Shown here piece by piece: positions 7,937 to 15,846 of a DNA stretch of 38,396 bases. The stretch's first letter is position 1, and each line of letters opens with the position of its first letter. The notes under the pieces are model-generated. The model saw only the letters and a list, made by a program, of their open reading frames with translations. It searched no databases and had not been told where the DNA came from. The translations under genes and the position numbers were made by a program. The stretch lies in NCBI RefSeq assembly GCF_000224065.1, contig NZ_AFWT01000046.1, forward strand, positions 1-38,396, given 5' to 3'. Source of the stretch: Thiorhodococcus drewsii AZ1 (GTDB taxonomy: Bacteria; Pseudomonadota; Gammaproteobacteria; Chromatiales; Chromatiaceae).

Positions 7937-8980
7937 ATGAAGAAGAAACATGCCTCGGCGGCGGATGTCACCGCCTGCCGTGATCTGCTGCGCTGTGGAT
8001 CGCGTTCCTTCTATGCCGCCTCCTTCCTCTTGCCGCAGCGCTTCCGCGATCCGGCGATGGCGCTCTACGCCTTCTGCCGCATCGCCGACGACGCCATCGA
8101 CTGCGTCGGCGACGATCCGGTGTTGCAGGCCGACGCGCTCGAAATGCTCCACGATCGGCTCGACCGCATCTATGCCGGCCAGCCCATCGACGATCCGGCC
8201 GACCGTGCCCTGGCCGACGTGGTGGTCGAGTTCGCCATGCCCAAGCGTCTGCTCGAAGCGCTGCTCGAAGGCTTCGAGTGGGATGCCGAGGGTCGCCGCT
8301 ACGAGACCATCTCCGGCGTCTACGATTACTCGGCACGTGTCGCCGGCACCGTCGGCGCCATGATGGCCGCCCTCATGGGCGCCCGCTCCGAAGCGCTGGT
8401 TGCGCGTGCCTGCGACCTTGGCGTCGCCATGCAGATCACCAACATCTGTCGCGACGTCGGCGAGGACGCCCGTAACGGTCGCGTCTATCTCCCGCTCGAC
8501 TGGATGCGCGAGGCCGGTATCGATCCAGACGAGTGGCTCAAGGACCCGGTCTTCAACGAGGCGCTGGCCTCGGTCATCCGGCGCATGCTCGACACCGCCG
8601 ACAGGCTCTACCAGCGTGCCGACGCGGGCATCGCCGGGCTGCCGATGGGGTGTCGCGCCGGTATCAACGCCGCGCGCTATCTCTATGCCGAGATCGGTCG
8701 CCAGCTTGAGCGTCAGGGGCTGGACTCCATCACCCGACGCGCGATCGTGCCGCCGCAGCGTAAGCTGCAGCTCATCGCGCCCATCCTCGGCAAGGCCGTT
8801 CTCACCCCGCGCCAGATCTTCGCGCCCGCACTGGAGGAAACCCGCTTCCTCGTCGACGCCGTCATCGCCGCGACTCCCAAGCAGGCCCCAGCCGGCGTCG
8901 GTGGACGCGTCATGTGGGTGCTCGAACTCTTCGAAACCCTCGAAGAGCGCGATCGTGCCGCTGCCTTGGAGGCGCGCTGA
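7937..8980 (+). CDS. crtB: Phytoene synthase
   Basis: CrtB condenses two geranylgeranyl diphosphates head to head to make phytoene, the first carotenoid-specific step. The 347-residue protein has both Mg-diphosphate-binding aspartate motifs: DDAID at residues 51-55 and the QITNICRDVGEDARNGRVYLP block. The GYDY-like helix is represented by YDYSARVAGTVG. ATG 7937 (MKKKHAS) has a GAGCAG ribosome-site candidate seven bases upstream. An in-frame ATG at 7907 would overlap crtI by 20 bases and is the alternative. The gene is the last of the crtI-crtB operon and is followed by a strong hairpin at 9002-9041. Confidence 0.95.
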   Translation: MKKKHASAADVTACRDLLRCGSRSFYAASFLLPQRFRDPAMALYAFCRIADDAIDCVGDDPVLQADALEMLHDRLDRIYAGQPIDDPADRALADVVVEFAMPKRLLEALLEGFEWDAEGRRYETISGVYDYSARVAGTVGAMMAALMGARSEALVARACDLGVAMQITNICRDVGEDARNGRVYLPLDWMREAGIDPDEWLKDPVFNEALASVIRRMLDTADRLYQRADAGIAGLPMGCRAGINAARYLYAEIGRQLERQGLDSITRRAIVPPQRKLQLIAPILGKAVLTPRQIFAPALEETRFLVDAVIAATPKQAPAGVGGRVMWVLELFETLEERDRAAALEAR

Positions 8981-9001
8981 CTCCAGCTCGCCCTGCCCCT
9001 A

Positions 9002-9041
9002 GCCTTAGGGCGCAGTAGCGACGCCTATTGCGCCCTAAGGC
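9002..9041. repeat. Perfect 13-bp palindromic repeat, possible crtB terminator
   Basis: GCCTTAGGGCGCA at 9002-9014 is exactly complementary to TGCGCCCTAAGGC at 9029-9041, around a 14-base loop. The outer CCT/AGG can extend the stem past one bulge. The GGGCGCA/TGCGCCC core recurs at 9128-9155, so it belongs to a small family of intergenic palindromes. It lies 22 bases after the crtB stop and could end transcription. Confidence 0.7.
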
Positions 9042-9127
9042 AGGCAACTCCACTCAGGCAAGGGATCTGCCAATGTGTCGCATACCGCTTAACGTATCTC
9101 ATGGATGTCCCGTCGACCGTATGCGTT

Positions 9128-9155
9128 GCAATAGGCTGGCGCTATTGCGCCCTAC
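9128..9155. repeat. Second GGGCGCAATAG-type palindrome
   Basis: GCAATAG at 9128-9134 pairs with CTATTGC at 9142-9148 around a 7-base loop, followed by GCCCTAC. Together with the 9002-9041 palindrome it brackets the short spacer between crtB and the broken metallo-hydrolase gene. Such repeats often mark rearrangement endpoints. Confidence 0.55.
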
Positions 9156-9164
9156 GCGGCTTCC

Positions 9165-9422
9165 GTGATGCCGGGGCGGCACCGGCCTGAGATCCTCCAC
9201 CACGGCGCGGTCGATGGCGTCACCGGCTCCTGTCATGAGCTCCAACTCGGCGATGGGCGCTCCATACTCATCGACTGCGGTCTCTTCCAAGGCGCGGAGA
9301 CCTCCGCCTCCGGCGCCGGTTTCGAGCGACTGCAGTTCACCCAGCCGGTCGATCACATTCAGGCGCTGGTCGTCACCCACGTCCACATCGATCACGTCGG
9401 GCGCATCCCCTACCTTAGATAG
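9165..9422 (+). pseudogene. Truncated beta-CASP/MBL-fold RNA-processing exonuclease
   Basis: Only about 85 residues remain (from GTG 9165 or ATG 9168). They match the N-terminus of beta-CASP metallo-beta-lactamase-fold nucleases: the LHHGAVDGVTGSCHEL strand, a LIDCGLFQG block, and the metal-binding HVHIDH motif followed by VGRIPYL. The frame then stops (TAG 9420-9422). Complete members are usually several hundred residues, and no later frame resumes the protein. The remainder has therefore been lost, probably by a rearrangement near the adjacent palindromic repeats. The fragment lacks the beta-CASP domain and most metal ligands, so it should be inactive. Confidence 0.75.
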
Positions 9423-9468
9423 GCGCCGTCCTGTCCGGTGACGCCGGTGCTCAATGCCTTCTTCACGC

Positions 9469-10464
9469 TCAGCTCCTCATGTTCTGCTGGTTGTCGAGGA
9501 ACCAGGCATAGGTGTGTTTCAGTCCTTCACGCAGCCCGGTTCGGGCCTGCCAGCCCAGTGACCGGAGGCGCGAGACATCCATCAGCTTTTGGGGCGTGCC
9601 ATCGGGCTTGCTGGTGTCGTAGGTCAGCTCGCCCGCGAAGCCGACGATCTCGGCAAGGGTCTCGGCCAGCTCGCGGATGCTGACATCGGTGCCGGCGCCG
9701 ATATTGATGTGCGAGAGCATCGGCCGGGTGTGGGCCTGAAGGGTCTCCCGCGGCAGTCCCATGACGTGCAGACAGGCCTCGGCCATGTCGTCGACGTGGA
9801 GGAATTCGCGGCGCGGGGTGCCGGTGCCCCAGATGGTGACGCTGGGCGAGCGGGATTCCTTGGCCTCGTGGAGCTTGCGCATCAGCGCCGGAATGACGTG
9901 GCTGTGTTCCAGGTCGAAATTGTCGCCGGGACCGTAGAGGTTGGTCGGCATGACGCTACGGAAGTCGGTGCCGTACTGGCGGTTGTAGGACTCGCAGAGC
10001 TTGATGCCGGCGATCTTGGCGATGGCGTAGGGCTCGTTGGTCCGCTCCAGCGGTCCGGTCAGCAGCGCCTCCTCGGCCATAGGCTGGGGCGCCAGGCGCG
10101 GATAGATACAGGAGCTGCCGAGCAGCAGCAGACGCTTGACACCTGAGCGGTAGGCGGCCTGGATGACGTTGGCCTCCATCATCAGATTTTGATAGATGAA
10201 CTCGGCCGGATAGCTGTTGTTGGCCCAGATACCGCCGACCTTGGCGGCGGCGAGGATGACCTGATCCGGGCGCTCTGTGGCGAAGACATGGTCGACCGCC
10301 GCCTGGTTGGTGAGATCCAGCTCGGCGTGGGTGCGGGTGAGCACCTCCGCGCCGTCGGTCTGCTCCAGCCGACGGTGGATGGCCGAGCCGACCATGCCGC
10401 GATGGCCGGCGAGATAGATCTTGCCGGTTGGGGGTGCGGGGGATTGTCGCGGTAAGGTGCCCAT
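9469..10464 (-). CDS. fcl: GDP-L-fucose synthase
   Basis: Fcl (WcaG) is the epimerase/reductase that turns GDP-4-keto-6-deoxymannose into GDP-L-fucose for surface polysaccharides. The 331-residue protein has the NADP-binding GHRGMVGSA near the N-terminus, the [21 protein letters not shown] block diagnostic of this enzyme, Ser-Cys in SSCIYP, and the catalytic Tyr/Lys in YAIAK. It also has [10 protein letters not shown] and the [12 protein letters not shown] segment. Start ATG is at 10464. The preceding enzyme, Gmd, is not here, but the GDP-mannose enzyme is at 30367. The gene stands alone, 170 bp from the next gene on its strand. Confidence 0.93.
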   Translation of the reverse strand: MGTLPRQSPAPPTGKIYLAGHRGMVGSAIHRRLEQTDGAEVLTRTHAELDLTNQAAVDHVFATERPDQVILAAAKVGGIWANNSYPAEFIYQNLMMEANVIQAAYRSGVKRLLLLGSSCIYPRLAPQPMAEEALLTGPLERTNEPYAIAKIAGIKLCESYNRQYGTDFRSVMPTNLYGPGDNFDLEHSHVIPALMRKLHEAKESRSPSVTIWGTGTPRREFLHVDDMAEACLHVMGLPRETLQAHTRPMLSHINIGAGTDVSIRELAETLAEIVGFAGELTYDTSKPDGTPQKLMDVSRLRSLGWQARTGLREGLKHTYAWFLDNQQNMRS

Positions 10465-10637
10465 GTCAAACAGAACCCTCTTGGGGCGGGCTGATGTTTA
10501 AACGGGAATGGATGCCCATCACAGGGATGGGGCCCATCAAATTGAGGGTTCTATCAGACATGATTGTCATGGGTTCATGATATAGCCGGCTCCGGTCAAT
10601 CGCACGTACATCCATGATGCATGGTTTTTTCTGGTTT

Positions 10638-12107
10638 TTAGAGTCGTTCCGTCCCTACATACCGGTTATATACCCCCAGCATCGGCTCGCTCGGATACAC
10701 GAGCGGCAGCAGTTGCTTGCCGGTTCGGGTGATAACGCCGATCCAGTCGGGATGGGCGCCGTAGAGGACGTGGTGGTTGGGGATGCCGCCGGCGTTGATC
10801 CAGCAGGTGCCCTGTCCAGAGACGGGGGTATGGCCGAGGACGACGGGCGCGCTTGGCTTGACGCCGAGCCGTTTGCGTAGTCGATCGAGGTCGTTTGGTC
10901 CGTAGCCGCTGGGTGAGTTGGAACGGCGCAGCCGGATGTGGGTGAGTTGGTGGGCAAGCTTTGGATGCTGGCGAATGTCGCGCAGCATATCCCAGGTGAT
11001 CTTTGAGGTGGGCGGTCCGGCGTGGCAGGCGAGGTATCCGGCGGAGGCGGCGACGTAGGGCAGCAGGTCGTAGAAGTCTTGCATGGCCTCCTTGTACTTG
11101 AGCCCGCGCCGGTCGTGGAGCGCCTGTTCCCATAGCAGTCCCTGGGGGATGCCGCCCTTACTGATGTCATCGGAGAAGCTGTCGTGATTGCCTCTCAGAT
11201 AGAAGACCCGCTCCGGAAAGCGCAGCTTGAGCCGGAAGATGAGGTCCATCATCAGCATTGAGCTGTCCATGTCGCCCTCTTCGCCGGGCGTGTCCGGTTG
11301 TACCGCGTCGCCGAGCAGGATGAGCAATCCGCTGCCGTCCAGCAGCGCCTCCAAGAAGCCGTTCTGGGTTAGCACCACCAGCAGGTTGTCGATGCGCGCA
11401 TGGAGGTCGCCGACGAAGATGGGTCGTGGCCGGTCGGGCAGGGCGAGCAGACCGCCGGGCTGGCCATGATCGTCCATAACCCGGTAGGGTTCCGCCTTCA
11501 TGACTGCGTTGACCCGCTGGATCAGGTCGAGTGCCTCGGAACGCGAGGGCGGCTCGATCGGTCCGTCCAGGATTGCGCGTAGCTTGGCGAGCTTGCTCAG
11601 GCGCCATGAGGCCATGCGTTCGACCTGATCCGGCACGATGATGGGGGCGACGCAGGCGTCGGCGGTCGACGATTTGTTCTTGAGCGCCAGTCCCTTTGGC
11701 GAGAGTTTGAGTCGCAGATGCTGGTCCGCGACGACCTTGGGGTAGCGCAGCAGGAGGCGCTGCAGCCGGTTTTGGCGTCCGAGGAGTAGCGAGTCGCCCT
11801 GTATGAGACGCAGGAATCCGCTGATGTCGGAGAAATAGGTGGTCGGGTCGAAGAGCAGATAGTCGTCACGGTGGACGAGTCGGCCGTCCTCCTCGAAGCG
11901 CAGCTCGGGATAGAGATTGAGCCGGTAGCCTTCCTCGCCGCCGAGTTGGATCTGCAGCGGCAGGGCGGGAGACGGAATCCGCACCTTTTCCCCGGTGATC
12001 TTGAGCGCGCTGTCCAGGTCGATATCCTCGCAGGCATCCATGCCCTGAACCACGTCGCGAAAGCGTTTGAGGAAGCTTTTACGGGAGATGCGGTTCGGTT
12101 GTGCCAT
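10638..12107 (-). CDS. PPP-family metallophosphatase with a novel N-terminal region
   Basis: The C-terminal half of this 489-residue protein is a calcineurin-like phosphatase of the PPP (Ser/Thr phosphatase) type. It has FVGDLHARIDN (GDxH, 233-236), LILLGDAVQPD (266), YLRGNHDSF (GNHD, 306-309), ACHAGPP (His362) and VVLGHTPVSG (His426). All metal ligands expected for the fold are visible, but the usual DRG after the second Asp is replaced by QPD. Residues 1 to about 220 match no family I recognise. ATG 12107 (MAQPNRI) is preferred; ATG 12134 is possible. Either start overlaps the 3' end of the upstream P-loop gene, so the two are co-translated. Substrate is unknown: protein, dinucleotide polyphosphate or RNA ends are all possible. 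Confidence 0.75.
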   Translation of the reverse strand: MAQPNRISRKSFLKRFRDVVQGMDACEDIDLDSALKITGEKVRIPSPALPLQIQLGGEEGYRLNLYPELRFEEDGRLVHRDDYLLFDPTTYFSDISGFLRLIQGDSLLLGRQNRLQRLLLRYPKVVADQHLRLKLSPKGLALKNKSSTADACVAPIIVPDQVERMASWRLSKLAKLRAILDGPIEPPSRSEALDLIQRVNAVMKAEPYRVMDDHGQPGGLLALPDRPRPIFVGDLHARIDNLLVVLTQNGFLEALLDGSGLLILLGDAVQPDTPGEEGDMDSSMLMMDLIFRLKLRFPERVFYLRGNHDSFSDDISKGGIPQGLLWEQALHDRRGLKYKEAMQDFYDLLPYVAASAGYLACHAGPPTSKITWDMLRDIRQHPKLAHQLTHIRLRRSNSPSGYGPNDLDRLRKRLGVKPSAPVVLGHTPVSGQGTCWINAGGIPNHHVLYGAHPDWIGVITRTGKQLLPLVYPSEPMLGVYNRYVGTERL

Positions 12108-12726
12108 GGTCGTCGATCCGTAGCGGCGGATCATCCGCCCGTTCTCGAAGATGCACGATCATACCCCCTCGGTGGAAGTGAAGCGCGACCTGGGCATAGA
12201 GGCGGACCTGGGCCGCGATCTGTTCCGGATCGATGAGGCGGTCGATGGGGTGTGTGCCGAGACGGGCACGCTCGGTGCGGTCGGCGACGATGGCCTGCGG
12301 CGGCGGCAGCAGGAACTCGAAAACGAAGCGGTGGCGCCATTCGGCGGAGAAGAAATGCCGTTTGGGCGGCGGTAGCAGAATACGGTTTTCGTCGAGTTGG
12401 AGTGCGCGCCACTGTTCCATCCAGGTGACATCGAAGAGCGAGAGCGCCTTGCGCTGTCCGACGAATGGGAGTCCGAGGTGAAGCTCGCGCGGGCGTAGGG
12501 CGAGCGATCTGGCCCGCCACCAGCCGTTCAGCGTGAGATCGATGTAGCCCTCTTCGGGCCAGCCGCCGAGCTGCCCGATCAGTGTCGATTTGCCCGATCC
12601 CGGAGGACCCGTCACCAGGATCTGGCCGAAATGCTCCTCGCTGGCCAAAGCCACCCCACGGGTCCACCAGAGGTCCGCGATGGAGACCAGTGGCAGGTAG
12701 GGATAGGAGTCGGTCAGCGTGGGCAT
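12079..12726 (-). CDS. P-loop NTPase of unknown function, paired with the PPP phosphatase
   Basis: This 215-residue protein has a clear Walker A, TGPPGSGKSTL, about 40 residues from the start. A segment with RTERARLGTHPIDRLID could serve as the arginine-rich lid of a small kinase, though that is inference. I recognise no named family. The open frame extends upstream to 12945, but that extension reads through two copies of an intergenic repeat, so I place the start at ATG 12726 (MPTLTDS). The ribosome site is weak. Its end overlaps the start of the phosphatase gene by 29 bases, which argues that the products act together. Kinase-plus-phosphatase chemistry, as in bacterial RNA-end repair enzymes, is one possibility; a regulatory NTPase is another. 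Confidence 0.6.
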   Translation of the reverse strand: MPTLTDSYPYLPLVSIADLWWTRGVALASEEHFGQILVTGPPGSGKSTLIGQLGGWPEEGYIDLTLNGWWRARSLALRPRELHLGLPFVGQRKALSLFDVTWMEQWRALQLDENRILLPPPKRHFFSAEWRHRFVFEFLLPPPQAIVADRTERARLGTHPIDRLIDPEQIAAQVRLYAQVALHFHRGGMIVHLRERADDPPLRIDDHGTTEPHLP

Positions 12727-12937
12727 TGAAACAGCGTCCAGCCGCCAGCTTTCAGCCTCCAGCGGCAGTGATGCAGCCGTGTATTCGCGTGCCCAAGTTT
12801 TGCTTGGGCATACGGTCGGCGAAGCTCTGTTTCGGGAGCGCTCTGAAACAGTGTCCAGCCGCCAGCTTTCAGCCACCAGAGGTCGTGATGCATCCGTGTA
12901 TTCTCGGTCTGATATGGCCGCTGGCGGCTGGAAATAC
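12727..12937. repeat. Repeat-rich spacer: 61-bp direct repeat and several hairpins
   Basis: Copies at about 12728-12788 and 12845-12905 (offset 117 bp) share GAAACAG, CCAGCCGCCAGC, TTTCAGCC, GTGATGCA and CCGTGTATTC. A reversed copy of the 12-base core, GCTGGCGGCTGG, lies at 12920-12931. Between the copies are an 8-bp hairpin, TGCCCAAG/CTTGGGCA (12790-12810), and a 7-bp pair, CTGTTTC/GAAACAG (12827-12833 and 12845-12851). The region separates the Pit transporter from the P-loop gene on the same strand and may end or stabilise the pit transcript. The CAGCTTTCAGCC motif is shared with the heptamer repeats at 6143-6308 and 38262-38391. Confidence 0.8.
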
Positions 12938-14203
12938 TCACCCAAAGATCGCCTTGAACAGATAGAAGAAGATTGCGGCCAGTATGGCTCCAGCGGGCAG
13001 CGTGATGATCCAGGACATGACGATGTTGCCGATGACGCGCAGGTCGAGTGCGGCGATGCCGCGCGAGAGACCGACCCCCATAACGGCGCCGACGGCGATG
13101 TGGGTGGTGGATACGGGCAGTCCGGTCTTGGAGGCGAGCACCACGACGGAGGCGGCGGCGAGCGTCGCGGAGAATCCGCGCGAGGGGGTCAGCTCGGTGA
13201 TCTTGGTGCCGATGGTTTGCATGACCCGGTAGCCCATGGTTGCGAGTCCGATGACGATACCGATGCCGCCGAGGGTGAGAACCCATAGCGGAAGTCGTGA
13301 ATGGCTGGCGACCTCGCCGCCATTCTGGATCGCGGAGACGACGGCGGCCATGGGGCCGATGCCGTTGGCGACATCGTTGGAGCCATGCGCGAAGGCCATG
13401 GCGCAGGCGGTGAAGATCATCATGGGGGTGAAGACCTTCTCGACGCTGGCAAAGTGGAAGTTGCGGTCGGCTGCGGGGTCCATCTGCACCCGGTCGATCA
13501 GGAATTTACCGATGGCCGCCGTCAGCAATCCGATGGCGGTGGCGATGCCGAAGCTCTCCAGGGTCGAGAAGTGCAGATCCAGGTGTTTCAGTCCCTTGAA
13601 GAGCGAGACCAGACTGACGATCCAGCCGACCAGGAAGACGTAGACCGGACCCCAGCGCTTGGCTTGGCGGAAGGGATGCTCGGCGTTGAGGATGAGATAG
13701 CGGATGCTGAGCATCAGAAGCAGGGCGATGAGACCCCCGAGCACGGGCGAGATCACCCAGCTTGCCACGATCTGTCCGATCGTGCCCCAGTGGACCGAGT
13801 CGATGCCGATCCCCGCGACCGCGAAGCCGACGATGGCACCGACGATGGAGTGCGTGGTGGACACCGGCCAGCCGCGTGTGGAGGCGATCATGAGCCAGAT
13901 GGCGGCGGCCAGGAGTGCGGCCAGCATGCCGTAGATCAGCAGCTCTGGATGGCCTGCCAGGCTGTCGGCGTCGATGATGCCGCTGCGGATGGTGGAGGTG
14001 ACGTTGCCGCCCGCGATGAAGGCGCCGGCGAATTCGAAGATGGCGGCGATGAGGATCGCTTGACGTATGCTGATGGCGCCCGAACCGACGGAGGTCCCCA
14101 TGGCGTTGGCGACGTCGTTGGCGCCGATGCCCCAGGTCATGTAGAGGCCGAACAGAATGGCGAGGATGAGGAAGACAGATCCCCATTCGTTAATGATGTC
14201 CAC
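12938..14203 (-). CDS. pitA: Inorganic phosphate transporter, Pit family
   Basis: Pit proteins are inner-membrane, low-affinity phosphate symporters driven by the proton gradient, moving metal-phosphate complexes. The 421-residue protein has about ten hydrophobic segments and the internal duplication typical of the family. The first half carries GANDVANAMGTSVGSGA and STRGWPVSTTHS; the second half repeats them as HGSNDVANGIGP and SKTGLPVSTTHI. I chose the GTG start at 14203 (VDIINEWGS) because GGAG lies seven bases upstream. The frame is open up to 14356, but that extension is not membrane-like. It is divergent from the sensor gene at 14400. A Pho-box-like triple repeat lies in the shared spacer. 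Confidence 0.92.
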   Translation of the reverse strand: MDIINEWGSVFLILAILFGLYMTWGIGANDVANAMGTSVGSGAISIRQAILIAAIFEFAGAFIAGGNVTSTIRSGIIDADSLAGHPELLIYGMLAALLAAAIWLMIASTRGWPVSTTHSIVGAIVGFAVAGIGIDSVHWGTIGQIVASWVISPVLGGLIALLLMLSIRYLILNAEHPFRQAKRWGPVYVFLVGWIVSLVSLFKGLKHLDLHFSTLESFGIATAIGLLTAAIGKFLIDRVQMDPAADRNFHFASVEKVFTPMMIFTACAMAFAHGSNDVANGIGPMAAVVSAIQNGGEVASHSRLPLWVLTLGGIGIVIGLATMGYRVMQTIGTKITELTPSRGFSATLAAASVVVLASKTGLPVSTTHIAVGAVMGVGLSRGIAALDLRVIGNIVMSWIITLPAGAILAAIFFYLFKAIFG

Positions 14204-14349
14204 GGTATCTCCAGAAAACGGCTGAATCGGACGGAATGTGATGAAAATCGGGGGCGGCTGAGCAGGTCTAGCGCGCGGCCATGAATGTGAGCGTGTGGGA
14301 ATGTTCTGCCATGGTCCGCTCGGACGGACCTGGTCTGGCGGGGGATATT

Positions 14350-14378
14350 TTGTCAAATAACGGTCACCGGATGGTCAT
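14350..14378 (+). promoter_or_regulatory. Pho-box-like triple repeat
   Basis: Three 7-mers, TTGTCAA (14350-14356), CGGTCAC (14361-14367) and TGGTCAT (14372-14378), are spaced by exactly four bases (11-bp period). The first spacer, ATAA, is AT-rich as in PhoB sites. The PhoB half-site consensus is CTGTCAT, so the matches are 5, 6 and 5 of 7. It lies between the phosphate transporter and the sensor gene. The orientation points to the sensor gene, but its start codon is only 22 bases away, which leaves little room for a promoter. Confidence 0.4.
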
Positions 14379-14399
14379 CTTTTTTGCAGGAGGTGGGTC

Positions 14400-15755
14400 G
14401 TGAATCGAGTGGCGAGCCGTTTGCGCATCGGCGAGAAGATCGGAATCGGTTTCGGCGTGGTGTTGATCGTCTTTCTCGGTATCGTCTGGCACGACCAATC
14501 GGTGCTGCGTTCCTCGCTCGCGGACTACCGCTATCTGACCGAGGTGGTCGGCGCGCGCCAGACCCATGCCTTCGCCATCGAGAGCCGTCTCGCTCGTATG
14601 CGTGGCGCGGCCGATCGCTTTCTCATGAACCCAGATCCGCGCCTGCCCGATGCGGTGCGCGCCGAGGCGGACGCCATGACGGCGGCGATTGACGGGCTGG
14701 CTCGGGTCGATTCGGTCGATCGGCGCACGGTCGATCGGCTCGGGTCGCTGACCCAGGAATTCCTCAACCGTTTCTCGGCTATCGAGACCGCCTGGCGGCG
14801 CAAGGGACTCGACGAGAATGCGGGCTTGCAGGGGGCCTTTCGCGCGAGCGCCCATGAGCTTGAGGAGCGCGTCGCCCGTGAGCTTCCCGCGTTGCAGACC
14901 CAGGTGTTGCAGCTGCGTCGGCGCGAGAAGGACTATCTGCTGCGCGGGGGCGAGGGCTATGTGCAAATGGTGGAGGGCATCCTCGCCGTGCTGACCCTTT
15001 CGATCGACGCGTCGCCGCTAGGATCCGAGGAGCGTGCGCATCTGTCGGCACTGGTTCGGGACTATGGCCGCAACTTCAGCGCGTTGGTCGAGCAGGATCG
15101 GCTGATCGGCGAGTTGACCGAGGCGATGAACCAAGCCGCCGAGCGCGTCACGCCTCTGGTCGAGGACACGCTGGCCGAGGCCAATGCGCTGATGGAACGC
15201 AGCTCGGCCGAACTGGCGAAGACCTCGGTCGAGCGCGCCCGTCTCGCGCTCTCGATCGCGATCGCCGCGACCCTCTTCGGGGTGATCTTCGCGATGCTGC
15301 TGACCTACCGGATCGTGCGGCCCGTGCGCCTCATGGTCGAGCTGCTCGATCGTCTGACCCACGAGAATCCGAGCGAGCGAGTTGCGGTTCCGGCCGATCC
15401 GCGCGACGAGATCATGGCCATGGCGATCTCGGTGAACACCCTGGCGGATCACAAGTCGACTTTCGATCGCTGGTGGCGCGATGCGATGCGCGAGGCCATC
15501 GCGCTGCGCGATGCCCAGGTAGCGGGCTCGGAGGTCGAGCGCGACGAGGCCGCGAAGGAGTTGCGCGAGGCGCTCGCCGGCAAGGTCGAAACGTTGAGGG
15601 TGCTACAGGGTCAGTTGTCGCGTGAATGCGCGCGCATGCTGGAGGCGTCAGCCCGACTGGAGGGACGGCATGCCGGACATGACCAGGACATCCAGGCGTT
15701 GCGGCGTGCTGCCGAGACCCTGCGTGAATTGCTGGAGGTGCTGGATGTGGCCTGA
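14400..15755 (+). CDS. Membrane sensor with HBM-like periplasmic domain and HAMP, no output domain seen
   Basis: This 451-residue protein has a transmembrane segment near residues 14-30, a long helical periplasmic region of about 250 residues, and a second transmembrane segment (ALSIAIAATLFGVIFAMLL). A HAMP linker follows (TYRIVRPVRLMVELLDRLT through DEIMAMAISVNTLADH), then about 90 residues of coiled coil. The block QLRRREKDYLLRGGEGYV fits the helical bimodular ligand-binding domains of chemoreceptors and sensor kinases. No methyl-accepting hairpin, histidine-kinase, GGDEF or EAL motif follows. The GTG start at 14400 has a strong AGGAGGTG site. It may act through a partner kinase. I know no gene name for it. 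Confidence 0.75.
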   Translation: MNRVASRLRIGEKIGIGFGVVLIVFLGIVWHDQSVLRSSLADYRYLTEVVGARQTHAFAIESRLARMRGAADRFLMNPDPRLPDAVRAEADAMTAAIDGLARVDSVDRRTVDRLGSLTQEFLNRFSAIETAWRRKGLDENAGLQGAFRASAHELEERVARELPALQTQVLQLRRREKDYLLRGGEGYVQMVEGILAVLTLSIDASPLGSEERAHLSALVRDYGRNFSALVEQDRLIGELTEAMNQAAERVTPLVEDTLAEANALMERSSAELAKTSVERARLALSIAIAATLFGVIFAMLLTYRIVRPVRLMVELLDRLTHENPSERVAVPADPRDEIMAMAISVNTLADHKSTFDRWWRDAMREAIALRDAQVAGSEVERDEAAKELREALAGKVETLRVLQGQLSRECARMLEASARLEGRHAGHDQDIQALRRAAETLRELLEVLDVA

Positions 15756-15806
15756 TCGCGTTCCTGGTGGATCGGGCTTGAGCTGCAGACCTGGCGGTTC
15801 GGGGTC

Positions 15807-15843
15807 GGTGTTTCCGGGTTGCGCTGTGCTTCATCCGGGCTGA
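15807..15843. repeat. REP-like repeat, copy 2, between convergent genes
   Basis: TTCCGGGTTGCGCTGTGC followed by TTCATCCGGGCTGA resembles the REP family of this window. It lies in the 91-bp gap between the convergent sensor (ends 15755) and GGDEF-EAL (ends 15847) genes, a position where it could act as a two-way terminator. The stem is degenerate compared with the copy at 24285-24312. Confidence 0.5.
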
Positions 15844-15846
15844 GTC

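Noticed and set aside
12727-12945. A 73-residue N-terminal extension of the P-loop protein with an apparent internal duplication
   Set aside because: The duplication is explained by two copies of an intergenic repeat whose core also occurs in non-coding sites.
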